Shown: positions 1 to 8,831 of the stretch, one piece after another | Position numbering within the stretch: position 1 is the first letter of the stretch | Layout of the letters: every line of letters begins with the position of its first letter | Assembly: GCF_905220415.1 (NCBI RefSeq) | Contig: NC_059542.1 | Coordinates: forward strand, 8,990,001 to 9,054,000 | Source: Colias croceus | Taxonomy: Eukaryota; Arthropoda; Insecta; Lepidoptera; Pieridae | Reading direction: 5' to 3' | DNA length: 64,000 bases | Position numbers and translations under genes: made by a program | The notes under the pieces: generated by a model | The model's database searches: none | The model's input: only the letters and a program-made list of their open reading frames with translations | Told to the model about the DNA's origin: nothing

Positions 1-2191
1 GTTGCATTAGGTTATTCTTACACCAAAGTGATACTCGATTTATATCATCCTGCAGTTTTTGTTGGTCGTGAGAGCAATTTACCGATCTGAAAAGTTTTAA
101 GTCGTCCGCATAAATTTCATATTCAGATTCCAAGATAACATTCGTAATGTCGTTTATAAATAATGTAAACAATAATGGGCCTAGATGGGAGCCTTGGGGA
201 ACTCCAGATAACTGATAATATTCTTTAGACTGATATCCGCTAAGCCTAACTATTTGTGGTCTAAGGTATAAGTAAGACTGCAACCAGAGTAAAACCTGTT
301 CTGAAAGACAAAAAGTGTCCCTAAGTTTTTTTATTAGCAGATGGTGATTCACTGTATCAAAGGCCTTACTGAAATCAGTATAGATTACGTCGACCTCATT
401 ACCGTCACTTATTTTTGTTATTGCTGAGTTAGTGAAACTTAGCAAGTTGGTAAGTGTCGAACGTTTTTTTGTGAAACCATGCTGGTTCACAGAAATAAGA
501 CTCTTGGTGTGCCACGATATGTAACCATAAACGAAAGACTCAAAAATTTTCGCGGGTATCGATAACAATGTAATAGGCCGATAATTTTTTACTTCACACT
601 TATCCCCCTGTTTAAAAATTGGCACTATCAAACCTTTTTTCCAAAAAGTTGGAAATATTCCGCTGTTTAGGGATTTATTATAAATTATAGATAGAGGAAC
701 TGACAATTCCGTTGCACATCTTTTGTAAAATACCGTACTGATACCGTCATGACCCGAACCTTTATTAATATCGAGTAATTGTAATTTACGTTTGACCTCC
801 CGTTCATTAATATTTACGTTATTACGAGCACACATTGTTAAAGATGAAAGTACGTTTTGTGACGACATGGATGACGATGATTGACTGTATACCGAAGAAA
901 AATGTTCAACAAATAAGTTTGCTATTCCATTACCATCATTTGCCGATTTATCATTAAGTACCATAACAGATGGAAAGTTGCAGGCATGACTCCTCTTAGA
1001 TTTTATGTAGGTCCAAAAGGTTTTAGGATTTTTTAATATATCGCCCTGTATTTTAGTTATATAATCATCATAAGACTTATCTAATATAATGCGAGTTCTA
1101 TTTTTTAATAAATTATACTGCAGTTTATCCATTTCGTTTTTATATATTTTATAGCGTTTACGATATTTTTCTTTTTCACCTAACAATTTAATAAGCCTAT
1201 TTGTGAACCAGGGAGGATACTTAGAGTTGCGTCTTTGCTTAAGTGGAACGTATTGCTTTATTAAATTTCGCAAGATAGAATAAAATTCGGAAACCATAGT
1301 ATTTACATCCATGTCGTAGGGTAGCCTTGATGTCCAATCAATCACAGATAGATCATGCTTAATATTATCATATTTACCATTGAAAAAATTGAATATGTCA
1401 TTCCGTTCAGTGACGTTGTGTTTTAGGTACAGAGGTGTTTCCAAACTAACATTTATGATTAGAGGGGGATGATATCTATCAACCATGGATATGGGCTCCA
1501 ATGCTTCCGTGACTATGACATTATTTAAATTTGATAATACCAGATCTAATATTCTATTATTACAGTTAACAATGGCATTATATTGTTTATTGTTACAGAA
1601 AGCCATGAAGTCAATAAGCGAAACTGCAGTCGGGTTATTAGAATTATGTGGACACAAAAAATTGTCGTAATGTTCTTTTCTAATCCAACTTAAATTACTA
1701 CCCATATTAAAGTCACCAACAATCAGGTGGTTTACCGACTGATTAGCAGCAATGGAAGATTTATTTAAAAAGTTTTCTAGAACCGCACTATTAATGGGGG
1801 GAGGAATATAGACCGCACATAAACTTATTCTCTGCAATCCATTTGTAGTAGGAAATTCTATTGCTACCCATAAATCCTCAGCAATACTTTCAAAATTAGT
1901 CATTCTAAAAGATTTCACTGATTTATGCACGGCAATGAGTACACCACCACCCTCTTTATCCCTAAATAATGAGTTAGACTGTCTATCCCTTCTGTAAATT
2001 TCATAACGATTATCAAGTATTTCTCCATCAAATATATTATGGTTAAGCCATGTTTCAGTCAATACAATTATTAAGTAGTTATTTGCCAGTACGTTTTTGT
2101 GAATCTCAAGTAGCTTAGTTCTCATTCCCCTGATGTTTTGGTAATAAATACTTGGTTCAATTTGTTTTTTAATGTTTCGAACTCGATTCAT
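1..2191 (-). CDS. CR1-type retrotransposon ORF2, endonuclease plus reverse transcriptase (3' end outside window)
   Basis: I translated the reverse complement from the ATG at 2191-2189. It stays open to the window edge for 730 codons with no stop or frameshift. The N-terminal third is an APE-type endonuclease: N19 in YYQNIRG, E46 in LTETW, RRDR near 67-70, VGDFN (D160, N162), ILDLVLSN (D216) and DRYHPPL (D238, H241). Reverse transcriptase follows, with NYRPITLLS, NQHGFTKKRST, TDFSKAFD (D606), SGVPQGSHLGP (662-672) and the catalytic YADD (694-697). In this family the protein nicks target DNA and copies the element RNA at the nick. ORF1 lies 116 nt upstream on the same strand. The EN-RT order with a PHD-type ORF1 fits the CR1 clade of the Jockey superfamily; the exact family needs a tree. 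The long open frame suggests a young, possibly active copy. The thumb, 3' UTR and target-site duplication lie outside the window. Confidence 0.93.
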   Translation of the reverse strand, partial: MNRVRNIKKQIEPSIYYQNIRGMRTKLLEIHKNVLANNYLIIVLTETWLNHNIFDGEILDNRYEIYRRDRQSNSLFRDKEGGGVLIAVHKSVKSFRMTNFESIAEDLWVAIEFPTTNGLQRISLCAVYIPPPINSAVLENFLNKSSIAANQSVNHLIVGDFNMGSNLSWIRKEHYDNFLCPHNSNNPTAVSLIDFMAFCNNKQYNAIVNCNNRILDLVLSNLNNVIVTEALEPISMVDRYHPPLIINVSLETPLYLKHNVTERNDIFNFFNGKYDNIKHDLSVIDWTSRLPYDMDVNTMVSEFYSILRNLIKQYVPLKQRRNSKYPPWFTNRLIKLLGEKEKYRKRYKIYKNEMDKLQYNLLKNRTRIILDKSYDDYITKIQGDILKNPKTFWTYIKSKRSHACNFPSVMVLNDKSANDGNGIANLFVEHFSSVYSQSSSSMSSQNVLSSLTMCARNNVNINEREVKRKLQLLDINKGSGHDGISTVFYKRCATELSVPLSIIYNKSLNSGIFPTFWKKGLIVPIFKQGDKCEVKNYRPITLLSIPAKIFESFVYGYISWHTKSLISVNQHGFTKKRSTLTNLLSFTNSAITKISDGNEVDVIYTDFSKAFDTVNHHLLIKKLRDTFCLSEQVLLWLQSYLYLRPQIVRLSGYQSKEYYQLSGVPQGSHLGPLLFTLFINDITNVILESEYEIYADDLKLFRSVNCSHDQQKLQDDINRVSLWCKNNLMQ

Positions 2192-2307
2192 AATACAAAA
2201 TAAAAATAAAAAAATACAAAAAAAAAATACAATAGATATAGAGCAAAATAAAAATTAAGTTGTATCTCTCTTAACTTGGAAAAAAAAATATATAATTAAT
2301 CACCGAA

Positions 2308-3309
2308 TTATTTGAGTAGCTGTTGAAGGTGATCAATACTTAGGATATTCCTTGCAGGACTCGCCTCCTCTTTACGAATAAAAATTTTCCCGTTTCGCAC
2401 CCAAACAAATTTATAACCGTTCCTCTTAGCCTGTTTACGTGTTTCAGCATGCAGATGTTTGTTTGCCAGTGTCAGATGTTCATTCACGTATACTGGTGAT
2501 TCAGGACCGGATATGGCCAGAAGAGATGATGATAGTTTTTTGTCTTTATGGGATTTATTGTAATTAATAACAGCTGCAAGGAAATTATCCCGGATGAACT
2601 TGTTAGGAAACTGACATACAAGATTTCTTGGTTTCTTGGATTCCCTATTAGACTTGGCAACTCTCGTGGCAATTAGTATATCTCTTGGCGATGAAAGGTT
2701 ATATCCAACAACGTTACAGATTTGTTCAACAATTTTGATCGTGTTCTCGTTTTTGTGTTCCGGAATACCAACTATTTCTACGTTGCTTTGCCGTGCAAAT
2801 TGTTCCATAGACGATAATCGGTATTGTAAATCATTTAATGTTGTGCTTAAGATGTCTTTTTCAGCGCGGAGAGAAACTATTTCGTCTGTTTTTGAATTAA
2901 CAACGTCTAGTAATTCGTCGTATTGGTTATTAAGCAATGTTGTAGTTTCCTCTAGAAGTTGCACTTGTTGTTTAATCGGTTCTAATTCACAAGTCAAAAC
3001 TTCTCGAATAATGCTTGGTAACTCCTTTCGAATAGCGTCAATAATCTTTTCCTCAATTTTGCTTATAATATTTGGCGGGAGAATATTTGAATCTTGCGCG
3101 TTGTTAATAGCCTGAGTTACAAGAGCTGTAGTAGTGTTACCGACTTTCGTATTTGGAGAACAAATCGGGCATACCCACTGGGATCTTGGCTTAGAATCGC
3201 TTCGCTGACTAACACAGTCGTTATGATAATGTTTTCCACATTTTATACATTTGAGCCTTTTTTGCGTTACAAGTATTGTTATTAAACACTTAGCGCATTC
3301 TAAAGGCAT
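2308..3309 (-). CDS. CR1-type retrotransposon ORF1: PHD finger, coiled coil, FP-like C-terminal domain
   Basis: 333-residue protein, complete from ATG to stop. Residues 5-50 form a C4HC3 zinc finger: C5-x2-C8, C21-x2-C24, H29-x2-C32, C47-x2-C50, with W45 two residues before C47, as in PHD fingers. A heptad-rich coiled coil follows (about 105-175). The SNVEIVGIPE stretch resembles the RNA-binding fold of L1-type ORF1 proteins. The last ~100 residues (PVYVNEHLT, then RNGYKFVWVRNGKIFIRK) resemble the C-terminal domain shared by lepidopteran retrotransposon ORF1 proteins and the baculovirus FP protein. Family knowledge: ORF1p coats element RNA and acts as a nucleic-acid chaperone; the PHD finger may direct chromatin contact. 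The frame is undamaged. It faces away from the kinase gene and its start is about 1.7 kb from the kinase ATG. Confidence 0.9.
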   Translation of the reverse strand: MPLECAKCLITILVTQKRLKCIKCGKHYHNDCVSQRSDSKPRSQWVCPICSPNTKVGNTTTALVTQAINNAQDSNILPPNIISKIEEKIIDAIRKELPSIIREVLTCELEPIKQQVQLLEETTTLLNNQYDELLDVVNSKTDEIVSLRAEKDILSTTLNDLQYRLSSMEQFARQSNVEIVGIPEHKNENTIKIVEQICNVVGYNLSSPRDILIATRVAKSNRESKKPRNLVCQFPNKFIRDNFLAAVINYNKSHKDKKLSSSLLAISGPESPVYVNEHLTLANKHLHAETRKQAKRNGYKFVWVRNGKIFIRKEEASPARNILSIDHLQQLLK

Positions 3310-3534
3310 AATGAAAATATAAATTAAAAATTAAAATTAAAAATAATAAATCTTTTAAGACCGTGGTGATTTGATCCTGGATTCGTCGAGTCGCTCATTG
3401 AAGTTCGTCCGCAGAGCTATTCGTCAGTTACTTGCTGAGGCGAATTAGACAATCATATGTGACTTATGTTCTTGAATACAACACGAATAGATGGGTGGTG
3501 GACGAGAATTATTTTTAGATCCACCTCCAAGTTG

Positions 3535-3563
3535 TATAAAAGTCACTTACATGTAAATTCAGT
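3535..3563 (+). promoter_or_regulatory. Candidate TATA plus initiator
   Basis: TATAAAAG at 3535-3542 lies 26 nt before the A of an arthropod-type initiator TCAGT (3559-3563). This spacing is slightly short for a TATA promoter. A second TCAGT lies at 3592. No ORF follows directly, so it could be a distal promoter for the kinase gene or a chance match. Confidence 0.25.
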
Positions 3564-4159
3564 GTAGTTTATTCTTCGAAACATAAACAAATCAGTGAAG
3601 TGTTTACTTAAGTTAATATCACAGTTTCATAGTCGGATTTTAAACTTCGAAGTGAACAACAATTTATTACGATTGAGGTATTTTAAACTATTAAAATTGA
3701 ATTAAAACAACGAGAACCGTGTACACACTTTGACAATTTTTGACAGAATCTATAACATTGAACCTTCTGTGTCGTTAGTCTATGCCAATTGCCATGGCAA
3801 CTATTTGTTTATTTATATTTAATTGGTGAATTCTTATGACTTTTGCTTACACCTGCGCGGAAGTGACAAACTATCTTTGTCTTTTTTGTTTATATCATTT
3901 TATTATAGCCATCTCTCTTATACAGTCTGTCAATGTAATAAATTAAGTAAAATGAAACTTGTATTTGTGTGTGCCTGACACTGCATATGAAGCATTTTTT
4001 TTGGATATATTGTGAGTATATATAACGTATCTATACAAAAAATATCATTGGATGAAATGTGATAGTGGATTTCAATTTTGTGTATTTTTTAGTATCGTTT
4101 TTGCAAGATAGAACTGCACATTTCACCATATTTTGTTCGTAAATATGAAAAAAAATCCA

Positions 4160-4260
4160 GAGCAACGCACTGCGTGAGCACTCAACCACGACTGCGAGCG
4201 CTCGCGGCGGGAGCGTCGTGTTGTTCCCACCTGTGCCTACTGTTCCCACTTGGTTGTTCG
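4160..4260. promoter_or_regulatory. CpG-rich patch upstream of kinase gene
   Basis: A GC- and CpG-dense stretch in AT-rich surroundings, including GCGAGCGCTCGCGGCGGGAG near 4194-4213 and the near-repeats TGTTCCCACCTG and TGTTCCCACTTG (about 4230-4253). It could be a proximal promoter or enhancer. No initiator is obvious. Confidence 0.3.
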
Positions 4261-4287
4261 CACTCTATAGATAGTATATATACTCTA

Positions 4288-4327
4288 AGTGTCAAACTGA
4301 CATTTTATGAATGTCATTTTTGACACT
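4288..4327. repeat. 40-nt interrupted inverted repeat
   Basis: AGTGTCAAA (4288-4296) pairs with TTTGACACT (4319-4327), and inside it TGACATT (4298-4304) pairs with AATGTCA (4310-4316) around a 5-nt loop. Sixteen paired positions in two blocks. TGACA/TGTCA-rich motifs are common upstream of lepidopteran genes. This could be a protein-binding dyad or the relic of a small inverted-repeat element. Confidence 0.6.
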
Positions 4328-4674
4328 CTTTCTTTATCTGTGGAAATTAAATTATTCCCAGTCTAACATTAAAAAAGAGAGCATTCAGCGAATTAACTCT
4401 TTAATTAATTCATTTATTTACACGAACACAATATACGTACAAATTAATTTTTCACATTGAATATAAATACTATTAATTTTTAATGTTTGATTAAATTATT
4501 TCGTAACCATTCCTAAACGAAGGGAACAGAGCTGCCAACATTTTCAAACGTAGCAACATTTTAGCCAACATTAACAAACGTAATGTCATGTCATGTGTGG
4601 TCGCTGTTGGGTCGCTGTATTATTGCTCGCTTTGCTTCTGGTTTTCGTAACTTTGCTTGTGTACGCGCGTCGTC

Positions 4675-4982
4675 AGTCAATGAGACTGATCGTTTTGAAC
4701 GTTTCTTGTTTAACAAAACAAACTGATTCAAATAATAAAAAATAAATTAAATCTTAAATAAAACCAAACGAAAACACAAAATAAAACTCGAATGCGTCGT
4801 AGATATGTGAAAGTGACAGTCGTTTAATATCGAATTCTTTTTTTGTGTGAAATAACAATGTTAATTCGCATAGTTTCAAGTACCGCCACATAAACATTGT
4901 GAAGCGAATGTTATTATGTGTGATCGGGGATCATTATGTTCGAAGTGGGATAAACCATACGAGTTTATGATTATCTACTAGA
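4675..4982 (+). promoter_or_regulatory. Probable 5' leader of kinase gene, with upstream ORFs
   Basis: A TCAGTC initiator-like site at 4673-4678 follows a CpG-bearing GTACGCGCGTCGTCAG and has no TATA box. If transcription starts at 4675 the leader is 308 nt. It contains at least five short upstream ORFs, starting near 4680, 4791, 4858, 4909 and 4918. The last runs to a TAG at 4979-4981, one base short of the main ATG. An in-frame TGA at 4968-4970 fixes the main start downstream of it. The start site is inferred; the uORFs are directly visible. Confidence 0.45.
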
Positions 4983-5342
4983 ATGCAAGACGAGTATTTG
5001 GAGACTTCGACGAGGAACTTCGAGCGGCGGCGGCCTACGAAGGTGTTGAAGATAGCAGAGAGTTTTACTAACTTGGATGAGACTGCTAAGTCGGGACGAT
5101 TCGTGCGTGGCCCTCATTCGAGGACCGGGAGACGGTACCTGGAGAACGGTGGTAGGAATAAGCGCGGGTGTTGTGATGATGATTGTGCGGAGTCGAGTGC
5201 TAGTGATGGTGAAAAACTTGGTGATCGAAGAGTCACGGGCTCGTCGTGCACGGCCCTTCGGACTGCTGTAGCTGCTCTGTATCCATTTGACGACTTCATC
5301 TTGGAGAAGATCGGGTCAGGATTTTTCTCTGAAGTTTTTAAA
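4983..5342 (+). CDS. cdi: TESK-type protein kinase, first coding exon (partial gene)
   Basis: 120 codons end in phase 0 at a consensus donor, AAA|GTAAGT (5342/5343). Residues 1-85 are a basic, Arg/Ser-rich leader without recognisable domains. Residues 88-98 (SCTALRTAVAA) and 103-120 (DDFILEKIGSGFFSEVFK) match the start of the kinase domain of vertebrate TESK1/TESK2 and Drosophila centre divider: strands beta1-beta2 with the glycine-rich loop G111-S-G-F-F-S-E-V118. Family knowledge: TESKs are LIMK-related dual-specificity kinases that phosphorylate cofilin and regulate actin turnover. The absence of LIM or PDZ domains argues against LIMK. The ATP-site lysine, HRD-like loop and DFG must lie on later exons, none of which I can see. 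An in-frame stop 15 nt upstream and the conserved tail support start and frame. The frame continues 14 codons into the intron before a stop. The symbol is by orthology. Confidence 0.87.
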
Positions 5343-5348
5343 GTAAGT

Positions 5349-6552
5349 GCTAAAATTTTACTATGCCTCATTGGTGGTTTTATGTAGGATGTTCAACACA
5401 TGTTCATTTTTACTTAAATATCTAAATGCAACTTGGCTAAGAATAATTATTGGTACTAAATTCCAATAGGTTTTGCTAAATTTCAATCTATGTCTAATAT
5501 ACTACTGTAAAGTGCTATTCTGTTTTCACTAAAACATTTAAAGTATTATTTATAATATAACTACACAATAAACTAACATAACACGAAGCATGTCCAACAA
5601 ACAGTACTTAAAAACATACTGATGTCTTATACTCCAAGTCACCTCTTTTTATAAAAAGCATTTATTTATCATGGAAATGTTACTGAAAAACTATCGGGAA
5701 TCAAACAAATTTAACTGTCATTGAAAATAGTAAAAACATTCATTCAGAATATTTCAAGTATAGCATACATCAGTTGTGAGATAACATATTATAATGAATA
5801 GAGGTAGTATTAATACACATCTTGTAACTTACTTCTGAGTTCTGACCTCACATGTTACCTATTTATAGATATAGCAGCTGTTTACTTTTACTAAGGCTTC
5901 AGTATTTTATATAATATCATATCCCTATGTTGACAATTTAATAATCTATCGGTTTTAAATTAACAGTTATAGCTTGTTAGTTAATGATTATTCCGTTTTT
6001 GCAAGACACAAATTAAGTAATGTATAAATAATAAATGATTATGCAAACTTAATTTACTAATTATTCTCCATAAAAAACTATTTAACCGTGCCTTACAATT
6101 ATTGTGACTAAAAAGCAGATTACACAGTAATAATAGTAAGTAATGTTGCAAACAAAACTAATGTAACAGAGATTTATTTTTAACCAATTTTACAATTAAG
6201 TAAACAAATGTAAAATAGATTTGTGTAAATGCAAACTAAATAGAAGCTAATTTTAAATAGTTATTCAGCCTTGTCAATGACCTTGGCCATGCTAAACATT
6301 TGGTGGACAATTGGTTTTGTTATTTGAATATTGTAGTTGTCAGTGACCTTTTGATATACTAGTTAATGTTTCTGCCAAGCGTTAATTTGATTCACATGTA
6401 TGTTATGGGTTTAATACTTTAAAATTGTTTTAAAGATTTTACATACTGATTTTACATCTGGATTCTATATAATTAGCATTGCCTTGTGCCAATGAATTTA
6501 GTTGTGCTAATTGTTACCTAAACAGAATTTATAACATCTCTGAAATTGATAG
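5349..6552. other. Intron sequence, nothing recognised
   Basis: AT-rich, many stops in all frames. No repeat family, RNA gene or regulatory motif that I can support. Confidence 0.6.
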
Positions 6553-6779
6553 TCCTACTCTATAATATTATAAATGCAAAAGTATGTGAGGATGGATGTA
6601 AATTTGTATGTGTATGATTGTATGTGTATGTTTGTTACTCGTTCACGCAAATACCACAGAACTAATTACAATGTTATTTAGCACACATATAGAGGGTAAC
6701 TTGGATTATCACATAGGATAGGTTTTATCCTGGAAATCCCACGGGAAGGGAACTATGCTGGTTTTTTGTGGAAAGCTAA
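6553..6779 (+). mobile_element. Helitron-like element, family A, 3' hairpin lost
   Basis: It starts TCCTACTC, then TATAATATTATAAATGC, and shares its body with the copies at 20651-20880 and 31739-31954 (acacatatagagggtaact, ataggataggttttatcc). The 3' part is decayed: the GC-rich GCGGGCGAAGCCGCGGGCGG hairpin is missing, leaving TGTGGAAAGCTAAT. An old or internally deleted copy. Confidence 0.75.
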
Positions 6780-7378
6780 TTTATTTTATTTAGTATTCAT
6801 TACTCGAGTCTTATTATCATGCAAGTGTATAGAAAATACCTTTAAATTATTTAATATAGTTATTACCTACTGGATAATGAAAAACATGATAGTACATTTG
6901 TCACGGTACAAGTTCAGTGTTAGTACAAGTGAATTTGTATGAAAGGACATGCCATAGCGATAACATCATGTGTTTGCTTTTCTTTGTGGAAATTGTATTT
7001 CAATGTCAGTATATGACTGATTTATTTCATGTGTATCGATACCTTAGGTAAATGATTTGTGTAGAGGTGATATGTAATTTGATATTGAGAGAATTAATAT
7101 TTAATTAATTTGAAAAGCGAAATATTGCTAAAATATCTTATGATTTTAGTACCTTTATAGCACATAATGTTTTTATTTTAATGGTACTTTTATTTCCAGA
7201 ATACATTAAAGTGCTTAATTAAATTTAAAAAAATGTTTTTTTTTTACTTATGTAAATATTAATCGGTCAAAAACGTTCCGTTATTTACGTTGCGTTATCG
7301 AAATATTTCAACTATGTGCTTACCACCTTTCGTTATCATATTACGTAAATGTTCGATAATTTCAACAACATCGGTACA
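6780..7378. other. Intron sequence before the tRNA
   Basis: AT-rich with no supported feature. The 5' flank of the tRNA shows only ordinary AT-rich sequence. Confidence 0.6.
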
Positions 7379-7451
7379 GCCCGGCTAGCTCAGTCGGTAG
7401 AGCATGAGACTCTTAATCTCAGGGTCGTGGGTTCGAGCCCCACGTTGGGCG
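7379..7451 (+). tRNA. tRNA-Lys (anticodon CTT)
   Basis: A 73-nt complete cloverleaf. The acceptor stem GCCCGGC pairs with GTTGGGC (two G-T pairs), discriminator G. The D arm is GCTC-AGTCGGTA-GAGC. The anticodon stem TGAGA/TCTCA encloses CTCTTAA with anticodon CTT at 7412-7414. The T arm GTGGG-TTCGAGC-CCCAC holds the B box GGTTCGAGCCC, and the A box TAGCTCAGTCGG is intact. It reads AAG codons. As far as I recall it matches the common insect tRNA-Lys(CTT), so it looks functional rather than a SINE head. No CCA is encoded, as expected in animals. It lies about 2 kb into the kinase intron, on the same strand as the host gene. Confidence 0.97.
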
Positions 7452-7456
7452 ATCAC

Positions 7457-7462
7457 TCTTTT
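7457..7462 (+). terminator. RNA polymerase III T-run
   Basis: A T-run (CTTTTTA) begins about 6 nt after the tRNA 3' end, as expected for a Pol III terminator. Confidence 0.8.
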
Positions 7463-8662
7463 TATTTTTATATTTATTTATGACGAATGTTTTTTTTTAC
7501 TTATTTATGTACATTTATTAAATATCGTTTAAATTTAACACGCAACTTTTTTTTTTCATAATATTATGGTCATATATTTGTTTAATATTATCATTAATTA
7601 TTATCGATTATCATATTATGTAATGTTATTACACAGCCTATATTTTGATTAACTTTCTACTTAAAAATGTCATACATAAATACATACTATTATGTGGAAG
7701 ATTACTTACGAAATCCATAACTTACTTTAATACTAGATAGTGTAAAAATTAAGAATAAAATAAATGAAATGTTTTCTATCACGGAAGAATGTTTGTCACA
7801 ACTCACAACAAAAGACGTTTAGGTTCAAGGTATAAAGGAAGCAGATTTAACGTATACAGGATGTTGCCTTCGCTCTAAGCAAGGTTTGCGACTCTAATGT
7901 AACTATCGCGAATGATTCACGATTATTTATTTTTGTAGTTATGTGCACTCCGATATGCGTCCAACTATTGTGTAAATGGAGGGTATTTTTAGAAGGCATA
8001 TATTTTGTCAGAGTTATTTAAATATATAGAGTCGTCATTAAAAATATAAAAGTTATCATTATTATTTGGTATTTGGAACATTTGAGATTTAACGAATGGC
8101 CCGTCAAAGAGCTTGAGATATTAGTGAAGATTGTACCTACGCAATCACTATGAAATTTGTTACATGTTTTCATGTGTAAAAAGTACATGCAAATAGCTAG
8201 ATAATAAATTAACGTATGTCTATCGCGAGTGTCCTAACCTCGACCGCATTACGTCGGTTCGTCTGAGACACATTAAAAATTCCTTAGATAATAAATTTAA
8301 TTGCTCAAGATAGTAAACAAGACGGTTGATAGTGGACATCACGAATCACGATATATAATTTTGGTACTAAAGAAAGTACGAAATTACCTGAGTTTTGTAT
8401 GCGTTATCTCGGGATTTACTGCATCCTTATTTTTTATGACAGTTTTGAAGGTGATAGGAGTTGACAGAGGATTGGAGGTTGTCACTGTTTTGATAAAGAA
8501 AATTATTTCTTTCATTTGTCTAAAGCTGGCGGGTCACTATAGATCATACATTTCTTTCTTTGGGTTTAAAAAATTGTAAATATGTGTCTTTTGGTTTCTG
8601 CAACCATTTTCTTTGTTTTCGTACATTCGCCTTTTTATCGATTCGAAAACAATTACTTTAAA
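7463..8662. other. Intron sequence, nothing recognised
   Basis: AT-rich unique-looking DNA. The open frame at 8301-8579 begins at a non-ATG codon and shows no domain, so I do not call it. Confidence 0.6.
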
Positions 8663-8831
8663 TCTAATATATAAAAATCAATGCCACTTTTCGTTGTAAT
8701 TCCATAACTCGAGAACGGCTGAACCGATTTCGATAATTCTTTTTTTATTATATTCCTTGAAGTACGAGGATGGTTCTTATGTAGAGAAAACGTAAACATG
8801 TACCACGGGCGAAGCCGGGGCGGACCGCTAG
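8663..8831 (+). mobile_element. Helitron-like non-autonomous element, family B
   Basis: Begins TCTAATATATAAAAATC and ends GGGCGGACCGCTAG with a GC-rich near-terminal hairpin (CGGGCGAAGCCGGGGC). It is inserted between A and T, the Helitron preference. The body (aactcgagaacggctgaacc; gaagtacgaggatggttctt) is shared with 21829-21998. 169 bp, no coding capacity. Confidence 0.82.

Larger units (their letters stand above)
1..3450 (-). mobile_element. CR1-clade non-LTR retrotransposon, 5' portion
   Basis: Both ORFs lie on the minus strand in the order ORF1 (3309-2308), a 116-nt AT-rich spacer (2307-2192), then ORF2 (2191 to the edge). The 5' UTR lies above 3309; its outer end is uncertain, placed between about 3360 and 3480 because composition changes there and no second copy is available for comparison. 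The 3' UTR and any target-site duplication are beyond position 1. The element ends just upstream of the kinase gene on the opposite strand, so its own promoter would fire away from that gene. Confidence 0.82.
3451..4674. other. Region between retrotransposon and kinase 5' leader
   Basis: No credible coding frame. Three things stand out. A TATAAAAG at 3535-3542 is followed by TCAGTG at 3559-3564. A CpG-rich patch lies at 4160-4260. A 40-nt dyad lies at 4288-4327. The rest is AT-rich. The open frame on the minus strand at 4031-4249 just crosses the CpG-rich patch and has no recognisable domain. Confidence 0.6.

Noticed and set aside
2636..3115. 159-codon plus-strand frame
   Set aside because: Antisense shadow of the retrotransposon ORF1, whose PHD finger and C-terminal domain are clear on the minus strand.
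4031..4249. 72-codon minus-strand frame upstream of the kinase
   Set aside because: Explained by the CpG-rich patch; no domain.
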